A stretch of DNA of 64,000 nucleotides, from positions 106,219 to 170,218 of the forward strand of contig CAJXNH010000005.1 in NCBI GenBank assembly GCA_913057245.1, given 5' to 3'. The notes below the pieces were generated by a model that saw only the letters and a program-made list of their open reading frames with translations, made no database searches and was not told where the DNA came from. The position numbers were made by a program, and so were the translations under genes. Positions 43,579 through 53,984 of this stretch are shown here, one piece after another. Origin of the DNA: an uncultured Phaeodactylibacter sp. Its GTDB lineage: Bacteria > Bacteroidota > Bacteroidia > Chitinophagales > Saprospiraceae. Every line of letters begins with the position of its first letter. Within the stretch, counting starts at the first letter, position 1.

Positions 43579-45045
43579 ATGTCTACAACACTCGAAACCC
43601 TCCTGGAACCTGTAAAGGTCCTGGCTGCCAACGGGCCGCTGGGGCAAGAGGTTGAAAGCTTGCAGTTTGATTCCCGGAAAGTAAAGCGTGGCGATGTATT
43701 CATTGCCATCCGGGGCACACAGGTCGATGGGCACGATTATATCGCCTCGGCTGTGGAAAAGGGAGCTACCGCAATTGTTGCGGAAACGCTGCCCGAAACC
43801 CTGCCGGATCATCTGGCAAGTGTGCAGGTAGCTGATAGTGCAAAGGCGCTCGGCGAGATGGCCAGCCTTTACTACGGTGAGCCATCAAAACAATTGAAAT
43901 TGGTAGGGGTGACCGGCACCAACGGCAAAACCACCACCGTAACCTTGCTTCATGAATTATTCCTGAAGCTGGGCTACAAGGCGGGGCTGCTGTCTACGGT
44001 GCGCAATAAGATTGGTGAAACCCCGCTGCCGGCAACGCATACCACGCCCGATGCCCTGTCCGTACAGGCACTGCTGCGGGAAATGGTGGATGCCGGCTGC
44101 GATTATGCCTTCATGGAAGTCAGTTCCCACGCGGCGCATCAGCGGCGTATTGCAGGGCTCAACTTCGACGGGGCAGTATTCACCAATATTACGCACGATC
44201 ACCTCGATTACCATAAAACGTTTAAGGCCTACATCGAGGCCAAAAAAATGTTCTTTGACATGTTGCCTGACACCGCCTTTGCCCTGGTCAACGTCGATGA
44301 CCGCCGGGGAGAGGTGATGTTACAAAATACTTTAGCCAAACGCTATACCTACAGCCTGCGGTCTATGGCCAACTTCCGGGCAAAGCTCCTGGATAATTCG
44401 GTCACCGGCCTGCAGTTGCTGGTGGAGGAGCAGGAGGTGTTCAGCCGCCTGATTGGCGACTTCAATGCCTACAACCTGCTTGCCGTATACAGTGTAGCCG
44501 TGCTACTGGAGCAGGACCGGATGGAAACCCTGACTGCGCTGAGTGAACTTGGTGCAGTGGACGGGCGCTTTGAAACCATCGTTACGCCCGGCAAAAGCTA
44601 CATCGGCATCGTCGATTACGCCCATACGCCGGATGCGCTGGAGAAAGTGCTGCAGACCATCGATCAGCTCCGGCAGCGGGACAGCCGGGTCATTACGGTG
44701 GTAGGCTGCGGTGGCGACCGGGACAAAACCAAACGCCCGGTCATGGCCAAAACGGCCTGTGCGCTGAGTGATCAGGTGATCCTGACCTCGGACAACCCCC
44801 GTAGCGAAGATCCTGAAGCCATATTGGAAGAGATGTGGAAGGGCGTACCTAAGGACGCAACCCGCAAAGTGCTGACGATTGTCAACCGGCGGGAGGCTAT
44901 CCGGACGGCTGCTGCACTCGCACAGGGCACGGATATCATTTTGATCGCTGGCAAAGGGCATGAGAAGTATCAGGAAATTAACGGAGAACGGCTGCCCTTT
45001 GACGACAAAGCAGAATTAGAGGGAGCGCTACAGGATAAATCTTAG
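43579..45045 (+). CDS. murE: UDP-MurNAc-tripeptide synthetase MurE
   Basis: Adds the third stem-peptide residue. 488 residues. ATP site GVTGTNGKTTTVTLLHEL; UDP-MurNAc-dipeptide contact HTTPDALSVQ; FTNITHDHLDYHKT. The specificity motif reads DNPRSEDP, the meso-diaminopimelate form (arginine) rather than the lysine form. The cytosolic step follows MurD. A 67-base gap after ftsI holds A/T-rich sequence. Confidence 0.95.
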   Translation: MSTTLETLLEPVKVLAANGPLGQEVESLQFDSRKVKRGDVFIAIRGTQVDGHDYIASAVEKGATAIVAETLPETLPDHLASVQVADSAKALGEMASLYYGEPSKQLKLVGVTGTNGKTTTVTLLHELFLKLGYKAGLLSTVRNKIGETPLPATHTTPDALSVQALLREMVDAGCDYAFMEVSSHAAHQRRIAGLNFDGAVFTNITHDHLDYHKTFKAYIEAKKMFFDMLPDTAFALVNVDDRRGEVMLQNTLAKRYTYSLRSMANFRAKLLDNSVTGLQLLVEEQEVFSRLIGDFNAYNLLAVYSVAVLLEQDRMETLTALSELGAVDGRFETIVTPGKSYIGIVDYAHTPDALEKVLQTIDQLRQRDSRVITVVGCGGDRDKTKRPVMAKTACALSDQVILTSDNPRSEDPEAILEEMWKGVPKDATRKVLTIVNRREAIRTAAALAQGTDIILIAGKGHEKYQEINGERLPFDDKAELEGALQDKS

Positions 45046-45119
45046 CAGAAGGCCGGAGCTGCGCCCTAAATGATTATTTTAGCGGCGTTTCTTCAACCAC
45101 CCAATAACTGATCAACACT

Positions 45120-46388
45120 ATGCTCATTCAACTCGTCGACTGGCTCGGCAATTCCATGGGAGACTTTTCAGGTGCAGGCTTGTTCCGGTACATCACGTTC
45201 CGGGCGGGCGCGGCTGCAGTTTTATCCCTGATTATCTCTATGGTTTTTGGTGGCCGCATTATCAACTACCTGCGCTATCTGCAAGTAGGAGAGACCGTGC
45301 GCGATCTGGGGCTGGCTGGTCAGCTGAGTAAGCAAGGTACGCCGACGATGGGGGGCATTATCATCATCATGGCGATTCTGATCCCCTGTCTGCTGCTGGC
45401 TGACCTGAGTAATGTGTACGTGGTGCTCATGATTGTCAGTACGGTTTGGATGGCTACAATCGGGTTTATCGATGACTACATTAAGGTGTTCCGCAAAAAC
45501 AAGGAAGGCCTGCGCGGTACCTTCAAAGTGCTGGGGCAGGTTGGCCTGGGGTTGTTGATTGCCCTGACGATGATCCTGAGTGAAGACATCGTAGTCCGCC
45601 TGGAAGTAGACGAAGCTGCTGAGCTGGGCTATACCGAAATGGTGGGCGATACCATCCACGTCCCTGCAGACCTGGCCTACGTTGGGCCTGCGGAGAAGGG
45701 AGATTATAAAGCCAACCTGACCAATGTCCCGTTCCTTAAAGGTAATCGCCTGGATTATGCCTGGCTGATGCCGATTCAGGAACCTTCTGCTTCGCGCTGG
45801 GTGTGGTTGTTGTTTGTGCCGCTGGTCATTTTCGTAGTCACCGCCGTTTCCAACGCTGCCAACCTCACGGACGGGCTGGATGGGCTGGCGACGGGTGTTT
45901 CCGGTATCATTGGTGCTGCACTCGGCATCTTTGCCTACGTTTCGGGCAATGCCATCGCCGCCAACTACCTGAACATCCTGCACCTGCCGGGCACCGGAGA
46001 GCTGGTGATTTTTGCGGCCTGCTTTGTGGGGGCGACCCTGGGCTTTTTGTGGTACAACTCCTTTCCCGCTCAGATTTTCATGGGCGATACCGGGAGTTTG
46101 ACCCTGGGCGGCATCATCGCTGCTATGGCCATCATCCTCCGTAAAGAGCTGCTGATCCCTCTGCTGTGCGGTATTTTTCTGGTGGAAAACCTATCGGTAG
46201 TGCTGCAGGTCAGCTATTTCAAATACACTAAGCGCAAATACGGCGAAGGCCGGCGCATATTCCTGATGTCCCCCCTGCATCACCACTATCAGAAAAAAGG
46301 CATGCCGGAAGTGAAAATCGTCACCCGTTTCTGGATCATCGGTATCCTGCTGGCGGTACTGACGATCATCACCCTAAAAATCCGGTAG
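45120..46388 (+). CDS. mraY: Phospho-MurNAc-pentapeptide transferase MraY
   Basis: Forms lipid I on undecaprenyl phosphate. 422 residues, about 60 longer than the proteobacterial norm. The catalytic aspartates are in [16 protein letters not shown], and [12 protein letters not shown] and [12 protein letters not shown] are intact, with [12 protein letters not shown] near the end. The extra length is an insertion at about residues 155-220 ([16 protein letters not shown] to [14 protein letters not shown]), placed in an external loop, as seen in other Bacteroidota. Confidence 0.96.
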   Translation: MLIQLVDWLGNSMGDFSGAGLFRYITFRAGAAAVLSLIISMVFGGRIINYLRYLQVGETVRDLGLAGQLSKQGTPTMGGIIIIMAILIPCLLLADLSNVYVVLMIVSTVWMATIGFIDDYIKVFRKNKEGLRGTFKVLGQVGLGLLIALTMILSEDIVVRLEVDEAAELGYTEMVGDTIHVPADLAYVGPAEKGDYKANLTNVPFLKGNRLDYAWLMPIQEPSASRWVWLLFVPLVIFVVTAVSNAANLTDGLDGLATGVSGIIGAALGIFAYVSGNAIAANYLNILHLPGTGELVIFAACFVGATLGFLWYNSFPAQIFMGDTGSLTLGGIIAAMAIILRKELLIPLLCGIFLVENLSVVLQVSYFKYTKRKYGEGRRIFLMSPLHHHYQKKGMPEVKIVTRFWIIGILLAVLTIITLKIR

Positions 46389-46478
46389 TCACCAACACAT
46401 TCCTCAACTGAACAAATATGCACCAGAATCACTCCGCCGTGGTTCTGGTTTCGGTAGATCACCGGAAAATGCTGAAAC

Positions 46479-47783
46479 ATGAAGAACATCGTCATACTCG
46501 GAGCCGGTGAAAGCGGCGTAGGCGCTGCCTTGCTGGCCCAACAAAACAGGCATCATGTCTTTGTCTCCGACCGCGGGGGCATTGCAGAAAAATACAAGCG
46601 TGAGCTGGAAAGCCACGGCATTGCGTACGAAGAAGGGCAACACACCCGGGAGCGTATCCTGCAGGCCGATGAGGTGATCAAAAGCCCGGGCATTCCCGAT
46701 CACGTACCCTTGATAAAAGAACTGGTAAGCAAAGGCATACCGGTTATTGCTGAAATTGAATACGCGGCCCGCTACCACCAATCCAAAGTGATGGGGATTA
46801 CGGGCAGCAACGGAAAAACCACCACCACCCGCCTGGCTTTCCACCTCCTGCAAACCGCAGGGTTTGATGTGGAAATGGGCGGTAATGTCGGCAAAAGCTT
46901 TGCCCGCTGCCTCACGGAGCCCCACCGGGCGTACTACGTGCTGGAGCTGAGCAGCTTTCAGCTGGACGGCATCGTGGACTTCCGGCCGGATATTGGGATG
47001 ATCCTCAATATCTCGCCGGACCACCTCGACCGCTACGATTACAAAATGGAAAACTACATCCGGTCTAAATTCCGGATTACCATGAATCAGCGGCCGGACG
47101 ATGTCTTCCTGTATCAGGCAGAGAATGAGCATATCGCTGCTTTTCTGCCGGAGCACGACATTCAGGCGGAAGCGCTGCCGATCTTACGGGCTGCTCTTAC
47201 CGCAAAGGGCTTTACAGCTGGCGGTCATCATTTTGACCTTCAGCCCACCAAGCTTCGGGGAGAGCACAACGCGTTCAACGCATTGTTTGCCACTACGGCA
47301 GCACTACGTTGGGGTGCAGCACCGGAGGCTATACAGCGAGGGCTGGAAACTTTCACCCCGGTACCGCACCGTATGGAGGTGGTGGGCACTTATCAGGGTG
47401 TGGAGTATATCAATGACAGCAAAGCCACGAATGTGGATGCGGTATACTACGCACTCGATGCCATGCCAAAGGGCGTGGTTTGGATTGCCGGTGGGCAAGA
47501 CAAAGGCAACGATTACGAGCCCCTGCTGCCGCTCGTCCGGGAAAAAGTCCGGGCAATGGTGGCGCTGGGCATTGACAATACGAAACTGAAAGCCACTTTC
47601 GGGGACCTGGTAGACACCTTTGTGGAAGCCCGGTCGGCAGAAGAGGCGGTCGAGCAGGCCGCAGGGCTGGCAAAAAACGGAGAAAAAGTCCTCCTGTCGC
47701 CAGCGTGCGCCAGTTTCGATTTATTTAAAAATTACGAACAACGTGGCGAGCTGTTTAAGGCAGCCGTCCGGCAATTAAAATAA
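46479..47783 (+). CDS. murD: UDP-N-acetylmuramoylalanine-D-glutamate ligase MurD
   Basis: Adds D-Glu to UDP-MurNAc-L-Ala. 434 residues. N-terminal Rossmann site VILGAGESGVGAALLAQQ; ATP loop GITGSNGKTTTTRLAFHLL; LNISPDHLDRYDYKMENY; C-terminal EYINDSKATNVDAVYYAL and VLLSPACASFDLFKNYEQRG. All family motifs are in place. ftsW begins 10 bases later. Confidence 0.96.
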   Translation: MKNIVILGAGESGVGAALLAQQNRHHVFVSDRGGIAEKYKRELESHGIAYEEGQHTRERILQADEVIKSPGIPDHVPLIKELVSKGIPVIAEIEYAARYHQSKVMGITGSNGKTTTTRLAFHLLQTAGFDVEMGGNVGKSFARCLTEPHRAYYVLELSSFQLDGIVDFRPDIGMILNISPDHLDRYDYKMENYIRSKFRITMNQRPDDVFLYQAENEHIAAFLPEHDIQAEALPILRAALTAKGFTAGGHHFDLQPTKLRGEHNAFNALFATTAALRWGAAPEAIQRGLETFTPVPHRMEVVGTYQGVEYINDSKATNVDAVYYALDAMPKGVVWIAGGQDKGNDYEPLLPLVREKVRAMVALGIDNTKLKATFGDLVDTFVEARSAEEAVEQAAGLAKNGEKVLLSPACASFDLFKNYEQRGELFKAAVRQLK

Positions 47784-47793
47784 ACAGACAAGC

Positions 47794-48936
47794 ATGTCGC
47801 TAGCAACGAGAATATATGCAGAGCTTCGGGGAGATCGCGCCATTTGGGCGGTGATTGCCCTGCTGTCGATGTTCTCGGTCATGGCGGTGTACAGCTCAAC
47901 GGGCACATTGGCTTACCGGGAGATGGGCGGCAATACAGAGTCCTTCCTCGTCAAGCACTTTCTAATCGTAGTGGGCGGGCTGTTCCTGACATACCTGGCA
48001 CACCTGATGCACTACATGAAGTATTCCCGTTCAGCGCCCGTGCTTTTGCTGATTTCGGTCCCACTGCTGATTTACACTATCGCCTTTGGAGCCGATATCA
48101 ACGATGCCCGCCGTTGGATTGAAGTGCCCTTTGTCGGGGTGACTTTCCAAACGTCGGACTTTGCCAAGCTGGCTTTGATCATCTACCTGGCCCGCATGAT
48201 TGGGTCAAAGCAGGATTACATCAAAGACTTTCAGTCGGCTTTTGTGCCGATCATTGTGCCGGTACTCATCATCTGCGGGCTGATTGCGCCGGCGGATTTG
48301 TCGACAGCCATTCTGCTGTTTTTCACGAGCATCATGATGATGTTTGTAGGCAGGGTTGCGCTGCAGTATATCGCGTTGCTGTTGCTGTTGGGCATTGTGG
48401 TGTTTGCGATGCTGGTACTGCTTGGTGAATTTTTCCCTGAGGTCGTCCGTTCCGATACCTGGGTCAACCGGGTCCGGGAATATATGGACAACCCGGATGG
48501 CGGTTATCAGGTGCAGCAGGCAAAGATTGCTATGGCCAATGGCGAATGGCTGGGCCTTGGGCCGGGGAACAGTATTCAAAGGAATTACCTGCCGTCCCCG
48601 TATTCTGACTTCATCTACGCTATCATCGTGGAGGAGTACGGCATCTTTGGTGGCTTTGCCATCATCGGTCTGTATGTAGCCTTGTTCTTCCGGTCTACCC
48701 GTTTGGTGACCAAGAGCCCTAAAGCCTTTGGTGCGATGCTGGTCATCGGGCTGAGCATCAGCTTGGTGCTGCAGGCCTTCATCAATATCGCGGTTTCGGT
48801 CCACCTTGTACCCGTTACCGGGGTGACGCTGCCGATGGTGAGTATGGGGGGGACTTCGATCCTGTTTACTTGTATCTCCTTTGGGATGATCCTGAGTGTG
48901 AGTAAGTACATTGAGACGGTTGATGGGGGAGGTTAG
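47794..48936 (+). CDS. ftsW: Septal peptidoglycan glycosyltransferase FtsW
   Basis: SEDS-family lipid II polymerase working with FtsI. 380 residues with about ten membrane helices. SEDS motifs: VYSSTGTLAYREMGGNTESF, DARRWIEVPFVGVTFQTSDFAKLALI, PADLSTAILLF, IAMANGEWLGLGPGNSIQRN, PSPYSDFIYAIIVEEYG and VTGVTLPMVSMGGTSI. The catalytic aspartate follows the QTSD segment. A 200-base non-coding gap separates it from murG. Confidence 0.95.
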   Translation: MSLATRIYAELRGDRAIWAVIALLSMFSVMAVYSSTGTLAYREMGGNTESFLVKHFLIVVGGLFLTYLAHLMHYMKYSRSAPVLLLISVPLLIYTIAFGADINDARRWIEVPFVGVTFQTSDFAKLALIIYLARMIGSKQDYIKDFQSAFVPIIVPVLIICGLIAPADLSTAILLFFTSIMMMFVGRVALQYIALLLLLGIVVFAMLVLLGEFFPEVVRSDTWVNRVREYMDNPDGGYQVQQAKIAMANGEWLGLGPGNSIQRNYLPSPYSDFIYAIIVEEYGIFGGFAIIGLYVALFFRSTRLVTKSPKAFGAMLVIGLSISLVLQAFINIAVSVHLVPVTGVTLPMVSMGGTSILFTCISFGMILSVSKYIETVDGGG

Positions 48937-49138
48937 GGTTTAGAGGTGGGGGAGAGGTTTTGTTGGTGCGGTAGGGGAGGAAATGTAAAATGTAAACCGG
49001 GGAAACATATAATGTAAAAGTGGCGAGCAGTGCCATAGGGGCAGCCCTGGGTTTAGAGGTGAGGGGTGAGTGGTGATTGAGAAAGAGCATTGAAAAAGCC
49101 GAGTCGAGTACGAAGGCTGAACGTAGAGGAATAAATTA

Positions 49139-50296
49139 TTGAAAGTGGCCATAGAAAAAGAAACGCCGGGGGAAAGCTCCCCAACCTCAACGCCCAGGAT
49201 CATCATATCCGGAGGGGGGACCGGTGGCCACATTTTCCCCGCTATTGCCATCGCTGATGCGGTGAAGGCCATAGCACCGGAAGCAGACATCCGGTTTGTC
49301 GGGGCGAAAGGAAAAATGGAGATGGAGAAAGTGCCCAAAGCGGGCTATCCCATCGAAGGGCTGTGGATCAGCGGATTCCAGCGGAAATTGACATTACGGA
49401 ACCTGAGTTTCCCTTTTAAGCTCATCAGCAGTTTGTGGCGGTCGCGGCGGATCATCCGGCGTTTTCGGCCACAGGTAGCCGTGGGCGTGGGAGGGTACGC
49501 AAGCGGGCCTTTGTTGCAGGTCGCGAACAGCCGGGGCATTCCAACCCTGCTGCAGGAGCAAAATTCCTTCCCGGGCATCACCAACCGGTTACTGGGTGGG
49601 AAAGCCGATAGAATTTGCGTGGCTTACGAAGGCATGGAGCGGTTTTTCCCGACGGAGAAGCTGCTGCTCACCGGCAATCCGGTCCGGGCGCAGTTGCAGG
49701 ATCTCCGGGCGACCCGGGCGGAAGGCGCCAAGCACTTCGGATTTGATCCGGCAAAACCCATCCTGTTCGTTTTTGGCGGAAGCCTGGGGGCACGGTCGAT
49801 CAACGAAGCGATGGCAGCGAATGCCGAAGCGCTGAAAGCCCGGCCCGATGTACAGGTGCTCTGGCAGGTAGGCAAGCTTTACGAAGCCACCTTCACCGCT
49901 TGCGAAACGGCACAGTTGCCCAACGTGAAAGCACAGGCTTTCATCGACGGCATGGACCTGGCCTACACGATGGCGGACGTCATCGTTGCCCGCTCCGGTG
50001 CCCTGACGATCTCAGAACTGCAATTTGCCGGGAAGCCGGCGATTTTCATACCCTCCCCAAACGTGGCGGAGGACCACCAAAGCAAAAATGCACAGGCTTT
50101 AGTTCGTAAAGATGCTGCCCTGATGATTCCGGATGCAGCAGCCAAGGACCGAATACTGAAGGATGCCATTGCTTTGATTGATGATGAGGAAAGGCGCCAA
50201 ACGCTGAGCGCCAACATCAAAAAACTGGCACAACCGGATGCAGCGGAGCAGATCGCCCGCGAAGTGCTCCGGCTGGCCCAATCGGCAAAGCCATAA
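49139..50296 (+). CDS. murG: Lipid II-forming GlcNAc transferase MurG
   Basis: GT28 enzyme that converts lipid I to lipid II at the inner membrane. 385 residues from TTG 49139; GTG 49145 is an equal alternative and no ATG fits before the first motif. Donor/acceptor motifs: IIISGGGTGGHIFPAIAIAD, GVGGYASGPLLQVANSRGIP, QEQNSFPGITNRLL, FVFGGSLGARSINEAM and ARSGALTISELQFAGKPAIF. murC follows after 3 bases. Confidence 0.95.
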   Translation: MKVAIEKETPGESSPTSTPRIIISGGGTGGHIFPAIAIADAVKAIAPEADIRFVGAKGKMEMEKVPKAGYPIEGLWISGFQRKLTLRNLSFPFKLISSLWRSRRIIRRFRPQVAVGVGGYASGPLLQVANSRGIPTLLQEQNSFPGITNRLLGGKADRICVAYEGMERFFPTEKLLLTGNPVRAQLQDLRATRAEGAKHFGFDPAKPILFVFGGSLGARSINEAMAANAEALKARPDVQVLWQVGKLYEATFTACETAQLPNVKAQAFIDGMDLAYTMADVIVARSGALTISELQFAGKPAIFIPSPNVAEDHQSKNAQALVRKDAALMIPDAAAKDRILKDAIALIDDEERRQTLSANIKKLAQPDAAEQIAREVLRLAQSAKP

Positions 50297-50299
50297 CCG

Positions 50300-51655
50300 A
50301 TGGACTTGAAAAGCATACAAACCGTGTACTTCATCGGAGTGGGAGGGATTGGCATGAGCGCCATCGCCCGCTACTTCAACGGCAGAGGTGCCAAAGTACT
50401 CGGCTACGATAAAACCTCAACCGAGCTGACCAGAACGCTGGCAGCAGAAGGCATTGACATACATTACGAAGAGGACGTCTCCCGGATACCGAAGGACGTT
50501 GACCTGGTCGTATACACTCCGGCAGTGCCTGACACGCATGCGGAGTTGCAGTACTTCCGGCAGCAGGGCACGCCCATCAAAAAGCGGGCCGAAGTGCTGG
50601 GTATCATCAGCCGGGGTATGAAAGCGATTGCCATCGCGGGTACCCATGGCAAGACCACGACGACTACGCTGACGACCTACCTCCTGCGGGAGTGTGGGAT
50701 CAGCTGCACGGCTTTTCTCGGCGGTATCGCCCTTGATTTCGAGACCAACTTTGTGGAAGGGCAGTCGGAATGGGTGGTTGTGGAAGCCGATGAATACGAC
50801 CGGTCTTTCCTGCACCTGAGCCCCAATATTGCGGTTGTCCTTTCTATGGATGCGGACCACCTCGATATCTACGGCGACCGGGCGTCTTTGCATGAGACCG
50901 GGTTCCGGGCTTTCGCCAAAAAACTGGAGCCGGGCGGCAAGCTGTACTTGCAGCACCGCTGGGCAGCAGAGATGGGGAATGTACCCGGGCTGGAGCTTTT
51001 TGGAGTGGAAGGTGGCAGCTACCGCGCAGATCATATCCGCGTGGAAGACGGCTACTTTACCTTCGATTACCACAGCCCGGCGCACCGGCTGGAAGGGCTT
51101 CAGCTGAGCCTGCCTGGCCGGCACAACGTCGAAAATGCAACAGCAGCCATCACGGTGGCTTTGCAGCTGGGCGGTAAAGGAGAAGACATCCGGCGGGCCC
51201 TGCGCAGTTTCCGGGGCATCCGGCGGCGGTTTGAATTTTTGCACCGCAGCGAAGAACGGGCTTATATCGATGATTATGCCCATCATCCGGAAGAACTGCA
51301 GGCCGCAATCGGAGCAGCAAAAGAGTTGTTCCCGGACCGCCAGGTGACCGGCATTTTTCAACCGCACCTGTTCTCGCGTACGCGGGACTTCGTGGATGGA
51401 TTCGCCCGGGCGCTGGAACAGCTGGATGAAATCTGGCTGATGGATATTTACCCGGCCCGTGAAGCACCGATTCCCGGTGTGGACAGTGCCTGGTTGTTTG
51501 ACAAAATAAACCACCCCCGCAAGCATTTGGTGCAGGCGGAGGAGATACTCCCACTGGTTCAGGAGCGGCAGCCCAAAGTGTTGCTGACCCTCGGTGCCGG
51601 TGATATTGATTTACTCAGAAACCCCTTGAAGGACTACTTCGGGGGAAAAGCATAA
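50300..51655 (+). CDS. murC: UDP-N-acetylmuramate-L-alanine ligase MurC
   Basis: First amino-acid ligase of the wall precursor pathway. 451 residues. N-terminal VYFIGVGGIGMSAIARYFN; ATP loop IAIAGTHGKTTTTTLTTYLL; VVEADEYDRSFLHLSPNIAV; DYAHHPEELQAAIGAAKELF; and FQPHLFSRTRDFVDGFA. All characteristic. 4 bases separate it from ftsQ. Confidence 0.96.
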   Translation: MDLKSIQTVYFIGVGGIGMSAIARYFNGRGAKVLGYDKTSTELTRTLAAEGIDIHYEEDVSRIPKDVDLVVYTPAVPDTHAELQYFRQQGTPIKKRAEVLGIISRGMKAIAIAGTHGKTTTTTLTTYLLRECGISCTAFLGGIALDFETNFVEGQSEWVVVEADEYDRSFLHLSPNIAVVLSMDADHLDIYGDRASLHETGFRAFAKKLEPGGKLYLQHRWAAEMGNVPGLELFGVEGGSYRADHIRVEDGYFTFDYHSPAHRLEGLQLSLPGRHNVENATAAITVALQLGGKGEDIRRALRSFRGIRRRFEFLHRSEERAYIDDYAHHPEELQAAIGAAKELFPDRQVTGIFQPHLFSRTRDFVDGFARALEQLDEIWLMDIYPAREAPIPGVDSAWLFDKINHPRKHLVQAEEILPLVQERQPKVLLTLGAGDIDLLRNPLKDYFGGKA

Positions 51656-51659
51656 GGAA

Positions 51660-52457
51660 ATGGCGATACCGCTACTACAAAATATGGATCCTAAAACGCA
51701 GCGTATGCTTCGGCGCATTGGCTGGGTGGTCCTGTTTTTGGGTGTGCTGGTGATCTACATTTCAGCGGTGGAGCAGAAAGGCGGCAGTGCGGTAAAGGAC
51801 GTCATGGTCAATATTGAGCCGCTGCCCGATGGGAACAGCCTGTTGGCAGATGCTGATGTAAGAGGCGCTATAGAGCGGGCTTTTGACAAGCCACTGGAAG
51901 GGCAGTCACTGTCCGACATCGATATCGAGCGCCTGGAGCAGGTGCTGGAGGCAGAACCTTTTATTCTGGACGCGGAAGCCTATGTGACAGCCGGCAATCA
52001 TATCGTCATTGACATCAACCCAAGGGAACCAATTCTGCGGGTGATTGACAATAACGGGTATAATTACTACCTGGACCGGGACGGCATACAAATGCCCCTT
52101 TCGGACCATTTCACCGCAAAAGTGCTGGTGGCAACCGGTAGTCTGCCCACGTACAATGAGACCTTCCTGGAGCGCAAGCGCAACCGGCTGAAGGAGGCTT
52201 TTTTACTGGCGCAGCTCATTTTGAGTGATCCGTTCCTGGCACCGTTGTCAGAACAGATTTACTTCGACAGCCGCGGGAAAATCACTCTGGTGCCGAAGAT
52301 TGGCAGTGACCGCATTGAATTTGGAAGCTTTGAAGACGCCCGCAGCAAGCTGCGTCGGATAAAGATATTTTACAAGGAAGTGCTGCCCTACACCGGGTGG
52401 CGCGCCTACAATGAGATTAGTGTTGCCTATGATGACCAGGTAGTCGGGCGCAAGTAA
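51660..52457 (+). CDS. ftsQ: Cell division protein FtsQ
   Basis: Bitopic divisome protein, 265 residues. One membrane helix (about 20-38, IGWVVLFLGVLVIYIS), a POTRA domain (about 45-125, MVNIEPLPDGNSLLADADVR...), then the beta domain with REPILRVIDNNGYNYYLDRDG and VLVATGSLPTYNE. Divergent from proteobacterial FtsQ, but order and domains agree. Starts 4 bases after murC; M9 is an alternative start. Confidence 0.88.
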   Translation: MAIPLLQNMDPKTQRMLRRIGWVVLFLGVLVIYISAVEQKGGSAVKDVMVNIEPLPDGNSLLADADVRGAIERAFDKPLEGQSLSDIDIERLEQVLEAEPFILDAEAYVTAGNHIVIDINPREPILRVIDNNGYNYYLDRDGIQMPLSDHFTAKVLVATGSLPTYNETFLERKRNRLKEAFLLAQLILSDPFLAPLSEQIYFDSRGKITLVPKIGSDRIEFGSFEDARSKLRRIKIFYKEVLPYTGWRAYNEISVAYDDQVVGRK

Positions 52458-52482
52458 TTTTGAAAACGAAAACTACAGTTAA

Positions 52483-53808
52483 ATGATACCCATGAGTGAG
52501 ACCAATGCAAACAAATCGGAAATCATTGTTGCGCTCGATATCGGGACAACAAAAATCTGTGCTATCGCGGGCCGCCGGGATGAGCATGGCAAAATTGAAG
52601 TGCTGGGCTTTGGCAAAGTCGCCTCCGAGGGCGTACTGCGTGGCGTAGTGTCGAATATTGAAAAGACCGTCAAGGCCATTGCCGAAGCGGTGAACATGGC
52701 GCAGCGTACGGCCGGGCAGACCTTCAAGGTAGTGCATGTGGGTATCGCCGGGCAACACATCAAGAGCTTACAGCACCGGGGCATCCTTACCCGCGACTCT
52801 GATCATACCGAAATCAGCCGCCGGGATATCGACCGGCTGATCAGCGATATGTTCAAGCTGGTACTGCCGCCGGGCGACAAGATTCTGCACGTCATTCCAC
52901 AGGAATATACGGTGGACAACGAGCAGGGGATTACCGATCCCATTGGTATGTCCGGCATCCGTCTGGAAGCCAACTTCCACATCATTACCGGGCAGATTTC
53001 TGCTTCCAACAACATCCACCGCTGCGTGGAGCGCACCGGGCTGAAAGTGGCGAATATGACCCTCGAGCCTATCGCTTCTGCTTCTGCGGTGCTGAGTGAG
53101 GAAGAGAAGGAAGCCGGCGTGGCACTCGTTGACATCGGTGGCGGCACCACGGATATTACCATCTTCCAGGAAGGCATCATCCGGCACACCGCCGTTATTC
53201 CCTTTGGCGGCAATGTGATCACCAAAGACATCAAGGAAGGCTGCACCGTGATGAAGCCACAGGCAGAGAAACTGAAAGTAAAGTTTGGCTCCGCACTGGC
53301 GGAGGAAGTTTACGATAACCGGATTATCTCCATTCCCGGCCTGCGCGGTCAGGACCACAAGGAGATTTCCGAAAAGAACCTCGCGCGTATCATTCAGGCA
53401 CGGGTGGAAGAAATCCTGGACTATGTGATCTGGGAAATCCGCCGTTCCGGCTTTGAGCGCAAGCTTATTGGCGGCATCGTGCTGACGGGTGGAGGCGCGT
53501 TGCTCAACCACATTGATAAGCTTTCCGAGTACCACACGGGCATGAGTACCCGAATTGGTACGCCGGTGGAGCACCTGGCGCACGGGTACCACGAGCACCT
53601 GAGCAGCCCGATTTACTCGACCGGTGTAGGCTTGCTGATTAAAGGGCTGGATGACCTGGAAGCAGGGCTCATCCCGGCACAAGCTGAAGAACCTGCCGAA
53701 GACGAAGAAGTGACGGTAGAGAAAGAACCGGCAGGCAGCAACTGGTACGATCAGCTTTTCAAGCGCACGAAAGAGTGGTTTGAGGCTGAGCCGGATAATG
53801 AATTCTAG
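52483..53808 (+). CDS. ftsA: Cell division protein FtsA
   Basis: Actin-like protein that anchors FtsZ to the membrane. 441 residues (or 438 from ATG 52492). ATPase phosphate-1 site IIVALDIGTTKICAIAG; SHS2 1C domain in the middle with KILHVIPQEYTVDNEQGI; phosphate-2 site GVALVDIGGGTTDITIFQ; adenosine motif GGIVLTGGGALLNHI. The C-terminal amphipathic helix WYDQLFKRTKEWFEAE fits a membrane-targeting sequence. Confidence 0.96.
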   Translation: MIPMSETNANKSEIIVALDIGTTKICAIAGRRDEHGKIEVLGFGKVASEGVLRGVVSNIEKTVKAIAEAVNMAQRTAGQTFKVVHVGIAGQHIKSLQHRGILTRDSDHTEISRRDIDRLISDMFKLVLPPGDKILHVIPQEYTVDNEQGITDPIGMSGIRLEANFHIITGQISASNNIHRCVERTGLKVANMTLEPIASASAVLSEEEKEAGVALVDIGGGTTDITIFQEGIIRHTAVIPFGGNVITKDIKEGCTVMKPQAEKLKVKFGSALAEEVYDNRIISIPGLRGQDHKEISEKNLARIIQARVEEILDYVIWEIRRSGFERKLIGGIVLTGGGALLNHIDKLSEYHTGMSTRIGTPVEHLAHGYHEHLSSPIYSTGVGLLIKGLDDLEAGLIPAQAEEPAEDEEVTVEKEPAGSNWYDQLFKRTKEWFEAEPDNEF

Positions 53809-53857
53809 TCAAAAAACTGGAATTTCCCAATAGCCAGAAATGGTAAAGCTCGTTTCA

Positions 53858-53878
53858 AGCCGGGAGGGAACCCCGGCT
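53858..53878 (+). other. Hairpin in the ftsA-ftsZ gap
   Basis: AGCCGGG (53858-53864) pairs with CCCGGCT (53872-53878), loop of 7 bases, no T-run. It lies in the 176-base gap before ftsZ. It may stabilise the ftsZ transcript or mark its 5' processing; the function is not shown. Confidence 0.4.
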
Positions 53879-53984
53879 AAGCATGAGTAGATAAGCAACA
53901 AACAAACGCTGATACTTCAATTAACCATGTTGGGTCCACGCAAAGCGCAGCAGGAAAGCCCAGCAAAATAAAAAACAAGCAGTT

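Noticed and set aside
50417..51526. 369-codon minus-strand frame
   Set aside because: Antisense to murC, which has every family motif.
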